NCBI RefSeq assembly: GCF_900105045.1
Contig: NZ_LT629739.1
Location: 3,596,001-3,660,000 of the forward strand
DNA length: 64,000 nt
Reading direction: 5' to 3'
Source of the DNA: Brevibacterium picturae
GTDB taxonomy: Bacteria > Actinomycetota > Actinomycetes > Actinomycetales > Brevibacteriaceae
The notes beneath the pieces were generated by a model. It was not told where the DNA came from and searched no databases. It was given only the letters and a program-made list of their open reading frames with translations. This document shows positions 53,471 to 63,663 of the stretch, piece by piece (the first letter of the stretch is position 1; every line of letters starts with the position of its first letter). Both the position numbers and the translations under genes were made by a program.

Positions 53471-54179
53471 CCCGATCGAACGCGACAGCCAGCTCGCCGA
53501 GTCGAGACCCCTCGGGGGCGACTCGGCGAGGTCAGATGCGCCGAGGACGAAGCTGGCCGAACTGCGCGAGGCCATCACCGAAATCGACCAACGCCACGCC
53601 GAAGGCGGAACCGGGTACTTCTCCGATGCCGCTTCGGTCGGGGAGTCTCCGTCGTCCACGGATGCGTCTACGTTCGTTGGGGCGCTGTCATTCGATGATG
53701 AGGATGAGTCGGAGGATTTCGACGCTTCCTATGCGAAGGCGAAGAAGACAGCCATGAACATGTTGGCCATGCGCGACCATGCCAGCGGAGAACTCCGCGA
53801 TAAGCTGCTCAAACGCGACTTCCTGCCGGAGGCCGTCGACGAGCTCATTGCCAAACTCCAAAAATCCCGGCTCCTTGACGATGAGGAATTCGCGCACCGC
53901 TACGTGCGCGCTCACCGGGAGCGACGAAAGCTGTCTCGCACGGCGCTTAAACGAGAACTGAACAAGAAGGGCCTGTCTGCCGACATCATCTCCGGCGCAG
54001 TCGAAGACGTGGACGGTGAAGAGGATCTCGCCCGACAAGTCGCAGAGAAGAAGGCCGCATCGAGTCGCGGACTCGACTACGAAGTCCGCGAACGTCGGAT
54101 CCTGGGTATGCTCGCGCGACGCGGATTCGCATCCTCGGTCTGCCTCAAAGTGACACGCGAAGTCCTCGCCGAGGGCTGA
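53451..54179 (+). CDS. recX: Regulatory protein RecX
   Basis: RecX inhibits RecA filament growth. The 242-residue product has a disordered, acidic N-terminal extension of about 95 residues before the family part, which starts [24 protein letters not shown]. The three RecX tandem repeats then follow ([63 protein letters not shown]). It overlaps recA by 20 bases and is presumably coupled to it. Confidence 0.92.
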   Translation: MTSKSPDPIERDSQLAESRPLGGDSARSDAPRTKLAELREAITEIDQRHAEGGTGYFSDAASVGESPSSTDASTFVGALSFDDEDESEDFDASYAKAKKTAMNMLAMRDHASGELRDKLLKRDFLPEAVDELIAKLQKSRLLDDEEFAHRYVRAHRERRKLSRTALKRELNKKGLSADIISGAVEDVDGEEDLARQVAEKKAASSRGLDYEVRERRILGMLARRGFASSVCLKVTREVLAEG

Positions 54180-54218
54180 ACACCGCCGAGGACAGACAAC
54201 AGCTAGAATAGTTGCGCC

Positions 54219-55715
54219 ATGACTGAACTGATTGATGCACCCACCGCCACCGAGAAGTCACCCCGCAGCTACGAGGTGAAGACCTACGGCTGTCAGATGA
54301 ACGTCCACGATTCCGAACGACTCTCCGGGCTTCTCGATGATGCAGGCTATGTTCCTGCGAATACCGATGACCAAGCCGACGTCATCGTCTTCAACACCTG
54401 CGCGGTCCGGGAAAATGCGGACAACCGTCTCTACGGCAACCTCGGTCAGCTGGCCCATGTCAAAGAACGCAACCCGGATTTCCAGATCGCCGTCGGCGGC
54501 TGCATGGCACAGAAGGATCGGGACACGATCGTCAAGAAGGCCCCCTGGGTCGACGTCGTCTTCGGCACCCACAACATGGGATCACTGCCGGCCCTGCTGG
54601 AACGAGCACGACACAACCAGGAAGCCCAAGTCGAGATCCTTGAGAGCCTCGACGTCTTCCCTTCGACTCTGCCCAGTCGGCGCGAATCACAGCATTCCGG
54701 GTGGGTCTCGATCTCGGTCGGATGCAACAACTCCTGCACGTTCTGCATCGTTCCCAGCCTCCGCGGCAAAGAGAAGGACCGCAGGCCCGGAGACATCCTC
54801 GCCGAGGTCGAAGCACTCGTCGCCGACGGAGTCGTCGAAGTCACGCTGCTGGGCCAGAATGTGAACTCCTACGGTGCGGAATTCAGAGATAAGGGCGCAT
54901 TCGCGAAACTGCTGCGCGCTGTCGGCAAGGTCGAGGGCATCGAACGTGTGCGCTTCACCAGCCCGCATCCGGCTTCATTCTCCGATGACGTGATCGACGC
55001 GATGGCCGAGACACCGACGGTCATGCCCCAGCTGCACATGCCGCTGCAGTCGGGATCCGACTCGATCCTCAAATCCATGCGCCGCTCGTACCGCACCAGC
55101 AGATTCATGCGCATCCTCGACTCTGTGCGTGAGAAGATCCCCCACGCAGCGATCACCACCGACATCATCGTCGGGTTCCCCGGGGAGACAGAAGAAGACT
55201 TCCTCGGCACCATGGACATCGTCCGCCGTGCTCGTTTCTCACAGGCCTTCACCTTCCAGTACTCGATCCGTCCCGGCACCCCGGCCGCCACAATGGACGA
55301 TCAGATACCCAAACACATCGTGCAGGAACGCTTCGAGAGGCTGACCGCGCTCCAGGACGAAATCGCCTGGGAAGAGAACACCGCACAGATCGGCCGTGAG
55401 GTCGAAGTCCTCGTCACGAAGAGACCCCATGATGACTCACCACGCCTCAGCGGCCGCTCGGCGGACAACCGGCTTGTTCATGTCGGCATCCCCGAAGGAG
55501 CCGAAATGCCGCGTCCCGGTGATTTCGTCACCGCGACCGTGACGGACGCCAAGCCCTACTTCCTCTTGGCCGACTCCGGCTTCGCGGTGCGACCTTCGCG
55601 AGCAGGCGATGCCTATGACCGCGCCCAGGCGGACAGCTGCGGTGCCCCGGTGCCGGGCCAGACGGACGGCGGATCCACGAATCTGGGGATGCCGACCATC
55701 CGCACCCGCAGCTGA
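54219..55715 (+). CDS. miaB: tRNA-2-methylthio-N6-dimethylallyladenosine synthase MiaB
   Basis: MiaB is a radical-SAM methylthiotransferase that adds a methylthio group to i6A37 in tRNA. The 498-residue product has the N-terminal UPF0004 domain with [14 protein letters not shown] and two further Cys for the auxiliary cluster, the radical-SAM motif C-x3-C-x2-C in [12 protein letters not shown], and a C-terminal TRAM domain. The final 45 residues are a variable tail. The enzyme acts after MiaA, encoded close downstream. Confidence 0.96.
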   Translation: MTELIDAPTATEKSPRSYEVKTYGCQMNVHDSERLSGLLDDAGYVPANTDDQADVIVFNTCAVRENADNRLYGNLGQLAHVKERNPDFQIAVGGCMAQKDRDTIVKKAPWVDVVFGTHNMGSLPALLERARHNQEAQVEILESLDVFPSTLPSRRESQHSGWVSISVGCNNSCTFCIVPSLRGKEKDRRPGDILAEVEALVADGVVEVTLLGQNVNSYGAEFRDKGAFAKLLRAVGKVEGIERVRFTSPHPASFSDDVIDAMAETPTVMPQLHMPLQSGSDSILKSMRRSYRTSRFMRILDSVREKIPHAAITTDIIVGFPGETEEDFLGTMDIVRRARFSQAFTFQYSIRPGTPAATMDDQIPKHIVQERFERLTALQDEIAWEENTAQIGREVEVLVTKRPHDDSPRLSGRSADNRLVHVGIPEGAEMPRPGDFVTATVTDAKPYFLLADSGFAVRPSRAGDAYDRAQADSCGAPVPGQTDGGSTNLGMPTIRTRS

Positions 55716-55716
55716 G

Positions 55717-56370
55717 ATGCCCTCATTTGCGATCATCCCGGCGGCTCCGATCCTCCTGGCCGGTGTCGACCTGGCAGAGACCGGGAAAGTCGCCCGATTG
55801 CGCGCCGGGGTCGAATCCAGTCTGATGAGCAGGCCGGCATGGGCGCTGCCCGTGCGAGAACTGCCTGCCTTGGCCGGCCTCGGCGGGCTGGGGATCGACC
55901 GTGGCATCGACACTCGAACCAACGAGCTGCTCGAAGGCGAGGACTGGGTACAGGCCGTGTCCGAGCTCAGTCCTGCTCAGCGTGCAACCTGTGAGTCCGC
56001 GCACCCTGGCATCGCCGTGGCGCTTCTCCATGCGCACTCTGTCGGTGTTCGGATCGGGCCGCTGGGCAGCACTGACGATCTGCTGGTCCCCATCGACCTG
56101 TCCGTCGCGGCCTCCGAGAACGCTCCTCTGGCACCCGTGCCAGGTGCTGCGGAGGTCGACGAGCGCATCGTTGATTCGCTCACCGCCGGTGACGTCAGGA
56201 CGGTTGCCTCCGCGGTCTCAGCCGCCAGTGATGTTCACACTGATCTTGACCTCCTCGCCGCTGCGGCTGCGCACATGCTGGACCAGGAGTCATCCGAGTA
56301 TTCGTTCGACACCGTCTTCGATGACAGCGTCCACGAGGTTCGTTCGCTGTGTGGGACAGGGACGTATTGA
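55717..56370 (+). CDS. Conserved hypothetical protein between miaB and miaA
   Basis: The 217-residue product begins MPSFAIIPAAPILLAGVDLA and has many Ala, Asp and Leu residues; one region, ALLHAHSVGVRIGPLGSTDDLLVPIDLSVAA, shown here by its ends, looks like a core strand pair. It corresponds in position to Rv2728c of M. tuberculosis, also without known function; some such proteins resemble class III extradiol dioxygenases. I do not see clear catalytic motifs. ATG at 55717 starts two bases after the miaB stop. Confidence 0.75.
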   Translation: MPSFAIIPAAPILLAGVDLAETGKVARLRAGVESSLMSRPAWALPVRELPALAGLGGLGIDRGIDTRTNELLEGEDWVQAVSELSPAQRATCESAHPGIAVALLHAHSVGVRIGPLGSTDDLLVPIDLSVAASENAPLAPVPGAAEVDERIVDSLTAGDVRTVASAVSAASDVHTDLDLLAAAAAHMLDQESSEYSFDTVFDDSVHEVRSLCGTGTY

Positions 56371-56382
56371 GATGAGTCACCG

Positions 56383-57315
56383 TTGAGCACAGCCGACCAG
56401 CCCACCATCACCATTGCCGGGGCCACAGCCACAGGGAAATCGAATCTCGCCCTCAATCTGGCCGAGCACCTCGGCGGGGAGATCATCAATACGGACTCCA
56501 TGCAGTTCTATCGGGGCATGGACATTGGCACCGCCAAACTTCCCGTCAGCCAGCGTCGGAGAATCGCCCACCACCTCATCGACATCCTCGATGTGCGTGA
56601 AGAAGCCAACGTACAGACTTTTCAACAACAGGCTCGTGATGCGATTGTAGACATCCGCGCCCGGGGGAAGCGGCCCATCCTCGTCGGCGGTTCGGGACTG
56701 TACGTGCGAGCGGCGACCGATCAGATGGAATTCCCCGGCACCGACCCCGAGGTGCGCGCACGGATCGAATCCGAGGTCGACGCCGACCGCTGGGACAGGC
56801 ACCGGCATCTGCAGGAGATCGACCCAGCGGCCGCTGCGAAGATCACGCCCAACGACTCCCGGCGCATCGTTCGCGCCCTTGAGGTGATCGAACTCACCGG
56901 TCGACCCTTCAGCGCCCAGCTGCCCGACTACCAGGCGATCGAACCGACCCTCCACCTCGGGCTGAGTGTCGAACGAGCTGTCCTCCACGAGAGGATTGCG
57001 GCTCGTGTGGAACTCATGTGGGAGCAGGGGTGGGTCGAGGAGGTCCGCAGTCTCCTCGAGCGCGGCCTGGCCGAAGGCAGAACCGCGTCCCGTGCGATCG
57101 GATATGCGCAGATCCAGCAGTACCTGGCAGGCGACATCGACGCTGGCGCGGCTCAGGAACAGACGACCATCAGAACCCGGCAGTTCGCGCGCAGACAGGA
57201 CACCTGGTTCCGCAGAGACCCGCGTATCGTCTGGATCGACGCAACCACCGGTGACCATGAGGCCAACACGGCCCTCGCCCTCGACGCCATCGCAGACACG
57301 AGTTCTGGGAGCTGA
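56383..57315 (+). CDS. miaA: tRNA dimethylallyltransferase MiaA
   Basis: MiaA transfers a dimethylallyl group to A37 of tRNAs reading U-starting codons, producing i6A, the MiaB substrate. The 310-residue product has the P-loop IAGATATGKSNLALNLAEH, the DSMQFYRGMDIGTAKL motif with the catalytic Asp, and RTRQFARRQDTWFRRD near the C-terminus. The start is TTG at 56383; an ATG at 56372 is closed after four codons. Length is normal. Confidence 0.94.
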   Translation: MSTADQPTITIAGATATGKSNLALNLAEHLGGEIINTDSMQFYRGMDIGTAKLPVSQRRRIAHHLIDILDVREEANVQTFQQQARDAIVDIRARGKRPILVGGSGLYVRAATDQMEFPGTDPEVRARIESEVDADRWDRHRHLQEIDPAAAAKITPNDSRRIVRALEVIELTGRPFSAQLPDYQAIEPTLHLGLSVERAVLHERIAARVELMWEQGWVEEVRSLLERGLAEGRTASRAIGYAQIQQYLAGDIDAGAAQEQTTIRTRQFARRQDTWFRRDPRIVWIDATTGDHEANTALALDAIADTSSGS

Positions 57316-57381
57316 CGGTCGTTCGCCGGAGCTGGATGCGAACTGTGCCAACAGCTCAACTGTCACCGATAGGATGAGTCC

Positions 57382-58377
57382 ATGAGCTCCTCCCAGTCAT
57401 CCTTCGCGGATATCGCAGACACCGTCTTCGTCAAAGGCCACGGCACACAGAACGACTTCGTGCTCTTGGCCGATGATGACAGCGCCCTGGAGATGCACCC
57501 CGAAACGATCGCACTTCTGGCCGATCGCCGGTCAGGGCTGGGCTGTGACGGTGTCATTCGCATCGTGCGCTCGGCGAGCAGCGGAATTCCCGGGGCAGTC
57601 GAACAGGCCGAAGCAGGCGCCGAATGGTTCATGGACTACTACAACCACGACGGCAGCCTCTCCGAGATGTGCGGCAACGGAGTTCGAGTCTTCGCCCACG
57701 TGCTCGTCACGTCTGGACGCGTCGCGGCCGATTCCAGAGAGATCCTCATCGGCACACGGGACGGAATCAAGACCGTGCGCACAGTTCTCAACCCGGCTCT
57801 GGGCATGCAGGCCGGCGACGCGCCGACGTCCGCGTCTGCGGGGCAGACGCTCCCCGGATCCGCAGATGACGCCTGGTACATGATAGACATGGGCGAGTGG
57901 TCCCTCGACGACAGCGACGACGTCCTCGTCACGACCGCAGGCATCGAAGTCCCGCGCCCGGGCATGCGCGTCGAAACAGGCAACCCCCACACCGTGGTCG
58001 CTCTCGCAGCGACGGATGAACTCGCAAGTGCCGAGCTGCGAGACGCCCCCGTTCTCGACCCGGTGCCGCCGCAGGGCTCAAATGTCGAATACATCGTCAT
58101 GGAACCGGCACGCAGCGATGTGGCCGGGGGAGAGGGCGCACTGCGGATGCGAGTGTTCGAACGCGGTGTCGGCGAGACTCGCTCGTGCGGCACAGGAGCC
58201 TGCGCTGCAGCCATTGCCGCACACCACTGGGCAGGCCCGGACTCACCTCTGCAATGGCGGGTGGATGTCCCCGGCGGCCAGCTGCGCATCGGCATCACTC
58301 CGAACCAGGATGGGACCCGCGGCAGCGTCACCCTCTCGGGACCGGCAGTCCTGGTCGCCAGCGGAACGATCAGCTGA
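57382..58377 (+). CDS. dapF: Diaminopimelate epimerase
   Basis: DapF converts LL- to meso-diaminopimelate for peptidoglycan and lysine. The 331-residue product has both catalytic Cys motifs: DGSLSEMCGNGVRVF and GVGETRSCGTGACAAAI. The N-terminal KGHGTQNDFVLLAD motif is present. It is longer than the usual 275-300 residues owing to an insertion near residues 140-165. A small hairpin (GACGGT-TGAG-ACCGTC, 58385-58400) lies at its 3' end, overlapping the end of the convergent methyltransferase gene. Confidence 0.94.
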   Translation: MSSSQSSFADIADTVFVKGHGTQNDFVLLADDDSALEMHPETIALLADRRSGLGCDGVIRIVRSASSGIPGAVEQAEAGAEWFMDYYNHDGSLSEMCGNGVRVFAHVLVTSGRVAADSREILIGTRDGIKTVRTVLNPALGMQAGDAPTSASAGQTLPGSADDAWYMIDMGEWSLDDSDDVLVTTAGIEVPRPGMRVETGNPHTVVALAATDELASAELRDAPVLDPVPPQGSNVEYIVMEPARSDVAGGEGALRMRVFERGVGETRSCGTGACAAAIAAHHWAGPDSPLQWRVDVPGGQLRIGITPNQDGTRGSVTLSGPAVLVASGTIS

Positions 58378-58398
58378 GGTCGTCGACGGTTGAGACCG

Positions 58399-59013
58399 TC
58401 AGTCGCGGTCGATGGTGAGCACCCGGTAGCCCTTGGACGATCCGGTGCGGACGACGCTGAAGCCGTCTCCGAGGGTTGCGATGAGCCACTTGTGGAGCGA
58501 ATCCGCGCCGAGGTTCTTCGACACGACCAGATCGGCGCGTCCGCCAGGGGCCAAGCGCGGCAGCCAGGTGGTCAGCAGGTCATGCAGAGCGTCCTTGCCG
58601 ACCCTGATGGGCGGGTTCGAACGGATCGCACTGAATTGCAGGTCGGCCGGGATCTCGTCGGCGGTGACGGGGCGAACCGAATCCAGACCGTGACGCTGCG
58701 CGTTCTTCGCCGTGGCATCAAGGGACCGGGAGTTGACGTCGAGGGCCCACACGCGAACATCCACCTCGGCGTCCTTGGCGCTGAGGGCCGCATCCAAGGA
58801 GATCGGCCCCCAACCACACCCCAGATCGAGGATGTCGCCGGGTTCGGGCACCGGCAGATGTCGCAGCAGAACCGCGGTTCCCAGATCCAGACGGGTGGGG
58901 GAGAAGGTCCCCGAGAGGGTCTCAACCGTGACCTCGCGGCCCGCGAGGTCGAGTGTGAGCTCGCGTGTTCTGGCCTCGCTGCTCGGCGATTGCGTGAAAT
59001 AGTGCTCTGACAC
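58399..59013 (-). CDS. RsmC-like class I methyltransferase
   Basis: The product of about 204 residues is a small methyltransferase like the C-terminal half of RsmC (16S rRNA G1207 N2-methyltransferase): SEHYFTQSPSSEAR at the start, DLGCGWGPISLDAAL as SAM motif I, and the catalytic NPP motif SNPPIRVGKDALHDLL. GTG at 59013 gives this start, with TACACT ending six bases upstream, so the mRNA may be leaderless. The frame is open upstream and ATG at 59061 is an alternative. It is divergent from hflX. Confidence 0.85.
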   Translation of the reverse strand: MSEHYFTQSPSSEARTRELTLDLAGREVTVETLSGTFSPTRLDLGTAVLLRHLPVPEPGDILDLGCGWGPISLDAALSAKDAEVDVRVWALDVNSRSLDATAKNAQRHGLDSVRPVTADEIPADLQFSAIRSNPPIRVGKDALHDLLTTWLPRLAPGGRADLVVSKNLGADSLHKWLIATLGDGFSVVRTGSSKGYRVLTIDRD

Positions 59014-59125
59014 CGTTCCAGTGTAGACGGCTGTGGGAGAATTGATGGACACCTCTTTCATCTGAGAGGAAACTCGTCGTTCGGCGGCAGTGCCGAGCGA
59101 GGAGTAGAAGCGAACAAAGGAATGA

Positions 59126-60601
59126 ATGACGTCTACTGACAAAGAACGTCGGGACGCGATGCTCGACCGCGTTCTCGCCCGAGGCGCCCAGGCGCTGGGC
59201 ACCAACGAAGCACACGTCGACAACGACTCGCAGTTCGACCTGGCAGAGAGAGCCGCGCTCAAACGAGTCGCCGGACTGTCCACCGAACTCGAAGACATCA
59301 CGGAGGTCGAATACCGTCAGGTCCGCCTGGAGCGGGTGGTCCTCGCGGGACTGTGGAATACGACACAGGCCGAAGCCGAGAACTCGGTCAGGGAACTCGC
59401 CGCACTCGCGGAGACCGCTGGCTCCGAGGTCCTCGACGCAATCATCCAACGGCGTGAAACCCCGGACCCCGGCACCTACCTCGGCAAGGGCAAGGCCGCC
59501 GAGCTGGCTGAGATCGTCGCCTCGGTGGGGGCCGACACCGTGATCATCGACTCCGAACTCGCACCCAGCCAACGACGCGGACTCGAAGACGTCATCAAGG
59601 TCAAGGTCGTTGACCGTGTGGCTCTTATCCTCGACATATTCGCCCAGCATGCCAAGTCGCGAGAGGGCAAGGCACAGGTCGAACTGGCACAGCTCGAATA
59701 CCTTCTCCCGCGTCTTCGCGGTTGGGGCGAGTCCCTGTCCCGCCAGGCGGGTGGCCGTGTCGCCGGGGGTGCCGGAATCGGCTCGCGCGGTCCCGGCGAG
59801 ACGAAGATCGAACTCGATCGACGCCGGATCAGGGCCAGAATGACGAAGCTGCGCCGACAGATCGCCGCGATGGCTCCCTCGAGGTCGACGAAGCGGAAGA
59901 ACCGCGCGCGCAATCACATCCCGTCCGTGGCGATCGTTGGCTACACCAACGCCGGTAAGTCATCACTGCTCAACCAGCTCACCGACGCCGAGGTGATAGT
60001 GCAGAATGCGCTGTTCGCCACCCTGGATCCGACCGTCAGACAGTCCCGGACCGCCGACGGCATCACCTTCACCTACACCGACACCGTCGGTTTCGTGAGG
60101 AACCTTCCGCACCAATTGGTCGAAGCCTTCCGTTCGACACTGGAGGAGGCCTCCGACTCGGACTTACTCCTCCACATCGTCGATGCCTCGCACCCGGACC
60201 CGCACGGACAGATCCACGCAGTCCGGGAAGTCCTCAAGGACGTCGAGACCGGAGACATTCCCGAACTGCTCGTCTTCAACAAGGCTGACCTTGCCGATGA
60301 AGCTGTGGTGACCGGCCTCCACGCCGAATACCCGGAGGCCCGCTTCGTCTCTGCCGTGACGAAAGAGGGTGTTCCCGAGCTCGTCGAAGCGATCGAGGCG
60401 ATGCTGCCGGCGCCGAATATCGAGGTCACGGTGCTCATTCCTTACCAGCGCGGTGACCTCGTGTCGAAGATCTATGCCCTCGGTATGGTCGAACATGAAG
60501 AGCACGGCGCCGGTGGAACCGCGATGCAGGCCAAGGTCCCAGCAGAACTGGCCGCCGAGCTCGAAGACTTCCGACGTCCGGACCTGGTCATCGGCGAGTG
60601 A
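59126..60601 (+). CDS. hflX: GTPase HflX
   Basis: HflX is a ribosome-associated GTPase that splits stalled 70S ribosomes under stress. The 491-residue product has the N-terminal HflX domain with DPGTYLGKGKAAEL and SREGKAQVELAQLEYLLPRL, the linker RGPGETKIELDRRRI, and the G domain with G1 GYTNAGKSSLLNQLT, G3 DTVGF and G4 NKAD. A C-terminal alpha/beta part ends it. The stop overlaps the GTG start of dinG. Confidence 0.95.
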   Translation: MTSTDKERRDAMLDRVLARGAQALGTNEAHVDNDSQFDLAERAALKRVAGLSTELEDITEVEYRQVRLERVVLAGLWNTTQAEAENSVRELAALAETAGSEVLDAIIQRRETPDPGTYLGKGKAAELAEIVASVGADTVIIDSELAPSQRRGLEDVIKVKVVDRVALILDIFAQHAKSREGKAQVELAQLEYLLPRLRGWGESLSRQAGGRVAGGAGIGSRGPGETKIELDRRRIRARMTKLRRQIAAMAPSRSTKRKNRARNHIPSVAIVGYTNAGKSSLLNQLTDAEVIVQNALFATLDPTVRQSRTADGITFTYTDTVGFVRNLPHQLVEAFRSTLEEASDSDLLLHIVDASHPDPHGQIHAVREVLKDVETGDIPELLVFNKADLADEAVVTGLHAEYPEARFVSAVTKEGVPELVEAIEAMLPAPNIEVTVLIPYQRGDLVSKIYALGMVEHEEHGAGGTAMQAKVPAELAAELEDFRRPDLVIGE

Positions 60602-62565
60602 GTGCCGTGGAAGACCTGCTCGAGTCCGCCGTAGGGGCCATCGGCGGCTCGACCCGCAAAGGTCAGACAGAGATGGCCGACGCCGTCGCCTCGGCGGTCG
60701 ACAAGGGCATTCACCTGTTGGTTCAGGCCGGCACCGGGACAGGAAAATCGCTGGCGTACCTGGTTCCCGCGGCCGAGTACTCCAGCCGGACCGGTAACCG
60801 CGTCATCGTGTCGACGGCAACCTTGGCTCTGCAGACACAGATCATCCATCGGGATCTGCCCAGGCTGTTCAAGTCGGTGAAGAAGACCCTCGATCCGCTG
60901 CCGCGGGCCGCCCTGCTCAAGGGCAGACGCAACTATGTCTGCAAACACAAGCTCGGCGGCGGTTACCCCGATGAGGGCGAGGGGATGCTCTTCGACCTCG
61001 GCGCCGATGCGGAGGCCGGTCGCAAGCCCAACGACCGATCGGGGCTGGGCGAGGAGATCCAGCGGATCCGGACCTGGGAGAAGAACACGGACACCGGTGA
61101 TCGTGACGACCTGCTGCCCGGCGTCAGCGACAGGGCCTGGTCACAGGTCTCCGTCAACGCCTTCGACTGCCTCGGCTCGAACTGTCCCCTCTACACCGAA
61201 TGCTTCGCCGAGTTGGCACGCAACAATGCGGCCGAGGCCGACATCGTCGTGACCAACCACGCCCTGCTGGCCATCGACGCCTTCGGCGAGAACACCGTGC
61301 TGCCCGAACACGACGTCATCATCATCGACGAGGCCCACGAACTCAAGGACCGGGTCACGAACGCGCTGTCTGGCCAGATCAACACGAGCATGCTCTCGGC
61401 GGCGACGAGCTCCGTGCGCAAGCACACGATCGTTCAGGACGGCGTCGTCGCGCTGCTCGACTCTGCGGCCGCTGCACTGGAACGGGCTCAGAGCGGCGTC
61501 AGCGAGGGCCTGGTCCTGAACATGAGTGAGGCGCTGTCGTTGGCACTGGCTCAGATTCGGGACTCCTCACGGCAGATCATCAACGATATCGGCGGCAAGA
61601 CCGAGGATTCCGATGCCGGTCGCCAGATGGCCAAGGCTCGCTGCCAGGAGATCTTCGATCTGGCCGAGCGCTTCTGCTCACCGGGCAAGAACGACGTCGT
61701 GTGGTTGAGCCGGAGCACCTTCCGCGAGCGTGAGACCACGAATCTCGTCGTCGCCCCGCTGAGTGTCGCCGGCACCATGCGGTCAGGAATCTTCGAGGAG
61801 TCAACGGTGGTGGCCACCTCGGCGACCCTGTCACTGGGAGGGAACTTCGACGCGGTCGCGGCATCGTTGGGACTCTTCGGCCCCGACGCCCCCAAGTGGG
61901 ACAGCCTCGACGTCGGATCGCCCTTCGACTACGGCAAACAGAGCATCCTCTATGTCGCCGCCCATCTCCCGCGTCCTGGCCGCAGCGGATTGAGCGAACA
62001 GGCCCTGGACGAGCTCGAGGAACTCGTCACGGCATCCAACGGGGGAGCGCTGGGACTGTTCTCCTCTCGCGCGGCAGCCAATGCCGCTGCCGAACATCTG
62101 CGAACGAAGCTCGACGTTCCGATTCTCCTCCAGGGCGACGACGGGCTGCCTTCGCTGGTCTCCCAGTTCACCGCCGATGACGAGGCCTGCCTGTTCGGCA
62201 CCATGTCACTGTGGCAGGGAGTCGACGTTCCAGGCCGGACCAATCGTCTCGTCATCATCGACAGGCTCCCGTTCCCCCGTCCCGATGACCCGCTGATGCA
62301 GGCCAGGTCGAGAGATGCCGACAATCGGGGAGTCAACGGGTTCATGGCTGTCAGCGCCACTCATGCCGCGCTGCGCCTGGCGCAGGGTGCTGGCCGCCTC
62401 ATCCGTTCGACCTCGGACAGGGGAGTCGTGGCCGTGCTCGACTCACGCCTGCGCTCGGCGCGGTACGGCGGCTATCTGGTGAATTCGATGCCGTCGATGT
62501 GGCCGACGACGGATTCGACGCTCGTGAAGAGCAGTCTTGGACGCTTGGCGGCGATGGACGAGTGA
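60598..62565 (+). CDS. dinG: ATP-dependent DNA helicase, DinG/XPD type
   Basis: A 5'-3' superfamily 2 helicase of the iron-sulfur DinG/XPD group, linked to repair of replication and transcription conflicts. The 655-residue product has Walker A QAGTGTGKSLAYLVP, the DEAH box IIIDEAHELKD and the late motif ARLIRS-like GAGRLIRSTSDRG. Four Cys for a [4Fe-4S] cluster are visible: one in RRNYVCKHKL and three in CLGSNCPLYTEC. The start is GTG at 60598 in a GTGA overlap with the hflX stop. Confidence 0.93.
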   Translation: MSAVEDLLESAVGAIGGSTRKGQTEMADAVASAVDKGIHLLVQAGTGTGKSLAYLVPAAEYSSRTGNRVIVSTATLALQTQIIHRDLPRLFKSVKKTLDPLPRAALLKGRRNYVCKHKLGGGYPDEGEGMLFDLGADAEAGRKPNDRSGLGEEIQRIRTWEKNTDTGDRDDLLPGVSDRAWSQVSVNAFDCLGSNCPLYTECFAELARNNAAEADIVVTNHALLAIDAFGENTVLPEHDVIIIDEAHELKDRVTNALSGQINTSMLSAATSSVRKHTIVQDGVVALLDSAAAALERAQSGVSEGLVLNMSEALSLALAQIRDSSRQIINDIGGKTEDSDAGRQMAKARCQEIFDLAERFCSPGKNDVVWLSRSTFRERETTNLVVAPLSVAGTMRSGIFEESTVVATSATLSLGGNFDAVAASLGLFGPDAPKWDSLDVGSPFDYGKQSILYVAAHLPRPGRSGLSEQALDELEELVTASNGGALGLFSSRAAANAAAEHLRTKLDVPILLQGDDGLPSLVSQFTADDEACLFGTMSLWQGVDVPGRTNRLVIIDRLPFPRPDDPLMQARSRDADNRGVNGFMAVSATHAALRLAQGAGRLIRSTSDRGVVAVLDSRLRSARYGGYLVNSMPSMWPTTDSTLVKSSLGRLAAMDE

Positions 62566-62607
62566 CAGTCACACACGGCTGATCCATGATCCGGGCGCTC
62601 GGATGCA

Positions 62608-62639
62608 CTGTGCCCCGACCGATATCGGTCGGGGCACAG
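62608..62639. terminator. 32-base perfect palindrome between dinG and lexA
   Basis: CTGTGCCCCGACCGAT (62608-62623) and ATCGGTCGGGGCACAG (62624-62639) are exact reverse complements with no spacer (a few central bases must form the loop). It lies between the convergent dinG and lexA genes and probably terminates both. Confidence 0.8.
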
Positions 62640-62673
62640 CCGTGGGAACTACAGTGGTCGGGGCCGTCGGTTG

Positions 62674-63429
62674 TCAGAGGCGGCGAATCACTGACACGAC
62701 CAGACCCATGATCTGGGCATAGGTGCCGTCGATCGGTTCGTAGTCCTTGTTCTGCGGCAGCAGCCATTGCTGACCGGCCTTGCGCTTGAGGGTCTTCACG
62801 GTTGCCTCCCCATCGAGCAGTGCCGCGACGATCTGACCGTTGTCTGCCGTGTGCTGTTTGCGCACGACGACCCAGTCATCGTGACAGATGGCGGCTTCGA
62901 TCATCGAGTCACCGACGACCTTGAGCAGGAACATGTCGCCCGAGCCGACGACCTGGGTCGGCAGCGAGAAGACGTCATCGACTTCCTGCTCGGCCAGGAT
63001 GGGCCCGCCTGCGGCGATGCGGCCGACAACAGGGACCTGCACCGTGTTGTTGGCCAGCTCTTCGTACTTGGCGCGCTCTGCTTCTTCCTCTTCGAAGGGA
63101 TTGACCACCTCTATGGCACGCGGGCGCTTCGGGTCTCGGCGGACATAGCCGAGGCGTTCGAGCTGAGATAGCTGGTGGGCGACGCTGGAAAGTGAGGCGA
63201 GCCCGGCTGACTTGCCGATCTCGCGCATGCTCGGCGGGTAGCCGTTGGTCACGACGGCTCGTTCGATGGTCTCGAGGACCAACCGCTGCCGAGGGGTCAG
63301 GCGAAAATCGCCCTCGCCGGTGGAGCCTTCCGGAATCGAGACATCCTCGTCGTCAGTGCGTGCGGCTGCGATCTCGCTGGCGACGTCCTCGTTGCGAGGA
63401 CGACCTCTCCCTCGTTTGTTCTGAACCAT
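62674..63429 (-). CDS. lexA: LexA repressor
   Basis: LexA represses SOS genes and cleaves itself when RecA filaments form. The 251-residue product has the winged-helix domain at about residues 43-107 ([39 protein letters not shown]) and the S24 peptidase domain with cleavage site Ala140-Gly141 in RIAAGGPI, catalytic Ser175 in [11 protein letters not shown] and Lys212 in EATVKTLKR. The N-terminus is extended by about 40 residues and begins [15 protein letters not shown], an AT-hook-like sequence. SOS boxes lie upstream. Confidence 0.97.
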   Translation of the reverse strand: MVQNKRGRGRPRNEDVASEIAAARTDDEDVSIPEGSTGEGDFRLTPRQRLVLETIERAVVTNGYPPSMREIGKSAGLASLSSVAHQLSQLERLGYVRRDPKRPRAIEVVNPFEEEEAERAKYEELANNTVQVPVVGRIAAGGPILAEQEVDDVFSLPTQVVGSGDMFLLKVVGDSMIEAAICHDDWVVVRKQHTADNGQIVAALLDGEATVKTLKRKAGQQWLLPQNKDYEPIDGTYAQIMGLVVSVIRRL

Positions 63430-63579
63430 TGCCCGTTCCCCTTCGTTCTATTCCCGCCGACCTCACCGCTTAATCCTCTCGTCGAGAACTCTCGTGTCAG
63501 TGCCGCCTGAGATGGTTCTTTCAGATCAATCAACAACGCTGGTTCTCTCTCATTGTCGCATAAATGTTCGAGTTGGACT

Positions 63580-63620
63580 GGACATATGTTCGATTGACAT
63601 GTTGAATAGAACAGACGTTC
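63580..63620. promoter_or_regulatory. SOS boxes in the lexA / LysM-gene divergent promoter
   Basis: GAAC-AGAC-GTTC at 63609-63620 fits the LexA consensus exactly. GGAC-ATAT-GTTC at 63580-63591 differs at one base. ATGTTCGA occurs at 63564-63571 and 63586-63593. A TTGACA -35 hexamer for the rightward gene lies at 63594-63599, so the exact box would cover its promoter. The remaining 63430-63663 spacer holds no gene. Confidence 0.8.
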
Positions 63621-63663
63621 TACCTATTACTGGTGGAATCGTACGAAGAGAAGAGGTAAAGCG

